60,787 nucleotides of DNA, taken from the IMG/VR virus record IMGVR_UViG_3300040801_003247, positions 1 through 60,787 of that record; one strand, 5' to 3'. Shown in pieces: positions 58,555 through 60,787 of the stretch. Below the pieces are notes generated by a model that saw only the letters and a list, made by a program, of their open reading frames with translations, ran no database searches and had not been told where the DNA came from. How positions within the stretch are numbered: the first letter of the stretch is position 1; every line of letters begins with the position of its first letter. The stretch comes from a virus. A program made the translations under genes and the position numbers.

Positions 58555-58599
58555 GTTTATCTCCTTTCACACTAATCCACTCCATCACCTACTCCTTTC

Positions 58600-58893
58600 T
58601 TATTGCATAACATTCACGGGAATACAGTCTGGGTCAATTTCGTAATATCTTAGCCATCCAACTCCTTCTCGCTCTCCCGTTTCAATAAACGTAAACATAT
58701 AAGCAAACTCACTAGGGTTTTCAAGCTCATGCGGGTTGACGTATTCCCATGCACACTCATAAATTAAATCCCAATCATCCTCTCCCACATAGCCCTGAAC
58801 AATCTCATTGATGTATATATCAAACTCGCCTTTGTCCCAACTACAGCCACTCTGTAAATGAACAGTAGCTTTTATGATGTTTTTGTCGTACAT
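58600..58893 (-). CDS. Hypothetical acidic protein
   Basis: The protein has 97 residues; ATG 58893 with AAGGAAGTGATGGG. The sequence is acidic and aromatic (YVGEDDWDLIYECAWEYVNPHELENPSEF), as in DNA-mimic or anti-restriction proteins, but that is only composition. Not recognised. Confidence 0.55.
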   Translation of the reverse strand: MYDKNIIKATVHLQSGCSWDKGEFDIYINEIVQGYVGEDDWDLIYECAWEYVNPHELENPSEFAYMFTFIETGEREGVGWLRYYEIDPDCIPVNVMQ

Positions 58894-58903
58894 CCCATCA
58901 CTT

Positions 58904-58926
58904 CCTTTCATAAGCCCATAACACCT
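58904..58926. repeat. Intergenic direct repeat, copy 2
   Basis: Second exact copy of the 23-nt sequence at 58333, again just upstream of a leftward gene start. Confidence 0.8.
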
Positions 58927-58941
58927 TCTGTAAGGTACAAA

Positions 58942-59148
58942 CTAACTATTTTTAATGTCGGGCCAATAGTCAATGCTTTTTACAGAGTCGCCATGATATT
59001 CCCTTAACTCGGCATCGTAATTAGCGCAAACCATTGGTACGCAGGCAACATTGCCATTAGAATAAATTTCTGTTAGACGCATAACTTTATAATCAGGCGG
59101 TACTTTAACGGCTCGTCCCAACCTCCTACATAAACTCATTTTATCCAT
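58942..59148 (-). CDS. Hypothetical small protein
   Basis: The 68-residue protein MDKMSLCRRLGRAVKVPPDY... has AAAGGAGATTGGG upstream. A basic start and an acidic end. Not recognised. Confidence 0.58.
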   Translation of the reverse strand: MDKMSLCRRLGRAVKVPPDYKVMRLTEIYSNGNVACVPMVCANYDAELREYHGDSVKSIDYWPDIKNS

Positions 59149-59195
59149 CCCAATCTCCTTTCACATCGTAAACTTTTGCCAGCTTTAGCGAAGGT

Positions 59196-59441
59196 TTACG
59201 GTGTATCTATCACCTCCCAGGCAATAGCTCTGTAAGTCACGCCGTCTATAAGGTCTTGAACGCCAATAATATGGGGACACCAGTTAGGACGAGGCTTGGG
59301 AGAGTGAATTGTGCGACCGTCCTTAGCTCTGCAATGATAGCTCTCTATGGGGGATGAAAAGCCCTTCTGGACTACACCCATCAATGGGCAGTCCTCACAG
59401 CTATCAGCCAGTTTATCGACAACAACGGCGGTTATTCTCAT
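59196..59441 (-). CDS. Small cysteine-rich protein
   Basis: The 81-residue protein has CEDCPLMG, then a single Cys (YHCRAKDGR) and WCPHI: four cysteines that could hold one metal. GGAGGCAGTCA precedes the ATG. Function unknown. Confidence 0.6.
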   Translation of the reverse strand: MRITAVVVDKLADSCEDCPLMGVVQKGFSSPIESYHCRAKDGRTIHSPKPRPNWCPHIIGVQDLIDGVTYRAIAWEVIDTP

Positions 59442-59824
59442 TGACTGCCTCCAAAAATCTGTCGTTTTTGCCAGTCATACAGCATTTCTCGGCTGTGCTG
59501 GTGGGCGGGTTCTCTTAAGCCATGCTGGTTTTCCTCGTAGAGGCAGATGGCAATAATGGCATAGTTGGCTAAGTCCATCAGGGTGTCGGTGACAGCCTCT
59601 CCCACTTGATCATTTGTGTTGTCCTTGACCAGGTTGGTGATACGGATAAACTTGTCTGACATGCGCACAAGACATCCTGTAAAAGCTGGCACGTCAAACA
59701 TCTCAGATACTCGGAAGTTGCGCCAGGGATCCTCGGCATCAGCACCAGAGTAACCTGCGTTTTTAGCACGGTGGACTTCTTTCATTTGCTCAACCAGCTC
59801 CACAAATCGTTTGCTCTCACTCAT
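59438..59824 (-). CDS. DUF1599 / nucleotide-modification-associated protein
   Basis: The protein has 128 residues; ATG 59824 with AAGGAGACAAA. Pattern K-N-A-G-Y-S-G...DPWRNFRVSEMF...CLVRMSDKFIRITNLV...VGEAVTDTLMDLANYAIIAICLY matches the DUF1599 group, an all-alpha family related to MazG-type nucleotide hydrolases and seen near phage base-modification genes. A role in dNTP pool control is plausible. Confidence 0.72.
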   Translation of the reverse strand: MSESKRFVELVEQMKEVHRAKNAGYSGADAEDPWRNFRVSEMFDVPAFTGCLVRMSDKFIRITNLVKDNTNDQVGEAVTDTLMDLANYAIIAICLYEENQHGLREPAHQHSREMLYDWQKRQIFGGSQ

Positions 59825-60009
59825 TTTGTCTCCTTCACTTCTTCCATTGGATACCAAAAACTAATTGATGTGGATTTCACTCTGTCCTTCTTCAGTTCTT
59901 CAGGAACATCGTTCCAGCCATGAAAGACCAGAACGGATTTTTTATCCTCGCTTATCCCAACAGCAACGCCAACACCATTAGGTGTGATCACATTAGGCAG
60001 GGAGGTCAT
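59821..60009 (-). CDS. Hypothetical small protein
   Basis: The protein has 62 residues; ATG 60009 with AAGGGACAAT. MTSLPNVITPNGVGVAVGISEDKKSVLVFHGWN... The longer frame to 60120 overlaps the next gene and has no ribosome site. Not recognised. Confidence 0.55.
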   Translation of the reverse strand: MTSLPNVITPNGVGVAVGISEDKKSVLVFHGWNDVPEELKKDRVKSTSISFWYPMEEVKETK

Positions 60010-60217
60010 TTTTATTGTCCCTTGGCAAATTATTCCAATGCTCAATGCGATTGGAAAGGGTTTTGGCATGATAGGTGTCAATTTCACAGCGGATACAGCC
60101 AATTGCCGTGCCATTGACACCCCCCATGACGTAGACCTGGTCTTTTTTACCGCATATCGGGCAGGGTTTGATCTCTCCTAATTCTTCTTTTTTATTTTTC
60201 ATAAATGTAACAGTCAT
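59993..60217 (-). CDS. Lar-like zinc-finger protein
   Basis: The protein has 74 residues; ATG 60217 with GGAGGAAAT. IKPCPICGKKDQVYV...AIGCIRCEIDTYHAKTLSNRIEHWNN shows the Lar layout: C-P-x-C-G, C-x-x-C, then a helix ending in W-N-N. It could relieve host restriction, in keeping with two methyltransferase genes in this phage. Second Lar-like gene in the window. Confidence 0.7.
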   Translation of the reverse strand: MTVTFMKNKKEELGEIKPCPICGKKDQVYVMGGVNGTAIGCIRCEIDTYHAKTLSNRIEHWNNLPRDNKNDLPA

Positions 60218-60239
60218 ATTTCCTCCGCCGTAAGGCAAT

Positions 60240-60488
60240 CTAGTCTTTCACGATGACAAAATCTGGGACAAAGAACTTCTTCCCGCAGGCGCCACACTCG
60301 TAAGCAGCAGGAAAGGCCAGTTCGACATAGATCTCACCTAGTTTGTCTGGACTGTTTCCATCCCAAGATAAAATTTCTTGGGTGACAGATTGCATAGCAC
60401 GCACCAGTATGTTTTGGTCACCACACTCAGGGCAGACGCCAATACGGTAATGCTTAACGGGCGGGTCTATTCTTCTTTCGGGTGACAT
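60240..60488 (-). CDS. Small zinc-ribbon protein
   Basis: The 82-residue protein has CPECGDQ near residue 19 and CGACGKKFF near 66, a two-pair zinc ribbon with a long insertion. GAGGAAAAA precedes the ATG. It overlaps the membrane protein gene by 22 nt. Confidence 0.62.
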   Translation of the reverse strand: MSPERRIDPPVKHYRIGVCPECGDQNILVRAMQSVTQEILSWDGNSPDKLGEIYVELAFPAAYECGACGKKFFVPDFVIVKD

Positions 60489-60667
60489 TTTTTCCTCAAC
60501 TTTACAGAAGTAATAATGGATGGTGTCAGTCTGGCGATGGCGTAAATAATAAGGCCAACCCAGTAGAATTCAGCGGGAAGGTCGAAGTATGCAACGATGA
60601 AAGTAAAAACGGAATAAGACAGTACAGTAAACACCCAAACTTTATCTTGCCATAAATTTTTAAGCAT
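60467..60667 (-). CDS. Two-helix membrane protein
   Basis: The 66-residue protein has hydrophobic helices at about 10-28 and 34-54 and a basic tail (KLRKKCHPKEE). AAAGGAGGACTA precedes the ATG, which overlaps the stop codon of the upstream gene (TAATG). Function unknown. Confidence 0.62.
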   Translation of the reverse strand: MLKNLWQDKVWVFTVLSYSVFTFIVAYFDLPAEFYWVGLIIYAIARLTPSIITSVKLRKKCHPKEE

Positions 60668-60787
60668 TAGTCCTCCTTTCCAGCGTAGGAATGTAGTCTT
60701 GCCAGGAACTTCTCACGCGCAAGAACCTTGGGCGCAGCAGGAATACCACGCCCAAGGCTTTTTAATACTGCGACGATCTTCTTACGC
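60667..60787 (-). CDS. C-terminal end of a leftward gene, cut by the window edge
   Basis: About 39 codons are open to the edge (KKIVAVLKSLGRGIPAAPKV..., ending AGKED). It carries the last dispersed motif. Basic and helical; too short to identify. Joining the two window ends would run into a stop within about 10 codons, so the rest probably lies outside. Confidence 0.5.
   Translation of the reverse strand, partial: RKKIVAVLKSLGRGIPAAPKVLAREKFLARLHSYAGKED
60678..60691 (+). repeat. Dispersed 14-bp motif, AGCGTA centre
   Basis: TTCCAGCGTAGGAA at the end of the partial leftward gene; read on the minus strand as S-Y-A-G. Confidence 0.7.

Noticed and set aside
1-60787. Circular joining of the two window ends
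   Set aside because: Both ends share a 14-base match, but it is mainly the dispersed motif, and the partial gene at the right end would meet a stop soon after the junction. I cannot call it a terminal repeat.
1-60787. CRISPR arrays or insertion sequences
   Set aside because: No spaced identical repeats of 24-40 bp and no transposase-like protein were seen; the only long arrays are the protein repeats at 38162-41933.

Overview
The window reads as most of the genome of a tailed, apparently temperate bacteriophage with a long non-contractile tail (siphovirus-type). The evidence is a complete head-tail cassette: terminase, portal, scaffold, an N4-gp56-like major capsid protein, connectors, tail tube, tail chaperones, a giant tape measure and several fibres. 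There is also a tyrosine integrase, two Xre-type regulators, a self-contained replication module and a lysis cassette. The GH25-like endolysin with SH3 repeats and the LLH- and XhlA-like holins point to a monoderm or Gram-positive-like cell wall. Promoters are of sigma70 type (TTGACA-17-TAnnnT). I cannot name the host; a Chloroflexota or Firmicutes host would fit, but this is a weak inference.

Layout. 1-310 holds a small leftward gene, followed by a G-rich stretch without a supported gene (311-800). 854-3953 is rightward: adenine methyltransferase, LLH-type holin, cytosine-5 methyltransferase, deoxyribosyltransferase-like protein, tiny membrane proteins, an HNH nuclease and a secreted mini-protein. 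4048-5104 is a leftward set of small genes, facing a divergent promoter region at 5105-5220. 5221-43757 is the rightward structural and lysis region. Within it, the 2,737-residue tape-measure-position protein contains a complete UvrD-like SF1 helicase motif set, and a 1,468-residue fibre protein is built from about 54 copies of a 23-residue repeat. 43804-50159 is the leftward replication and recombination operon: nuclease candidates, Sak4-like ATPase, Cas4-like nuclease and DnaB-like helicase. 50273-53535 is the regulatory and integration region: Xre regulator, a strong promoter with a tRNA-Gly-like sequence, zinc-ribbon proteins and the integrase. 53447-60787 is a second leftward operon: dUTPase, primase, ThiF-like protein, a second Xre regulator and many small zinc-ribbon or membrane proteins.

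Two DNA-level signals cut across this layout. First, a 14-bp near-palindrome of the form TTCC-NACGTN-GGAA occurs 28 times, plus a half copy at the left edge, spread over the whole window and mostly inside genes. Chance predicts about one TTCC-N6-GGAA. It recurs as the peptides S-x-[VAIT]-G or P-x-x-E in unrelated proteins and even displaces consensus residues in the repeat fibre, so selection appears to act on the DNA. Second, a different 16-bp operator-like element, GTTAGA-N4-(T/G)nnAAC, sits at or near four or five promoters. The two Xre paralogues are the obvious candidate binders of one or both.

How the genes may work together (inference): the Xre proteins set the lysis/lysogeny state through promoter operators, and possibly through the dispersed sites acting like stoperators. 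The integrase uses an attachment site that may lie in the tRNA-Gly-like sequence. The leftward operons supply replication (primase, DnaB, Sak4, Cas4-like nuclease, dUTPase). The rightward operon builds the virion, whose tape measure may carry a helicase into the next host cell.
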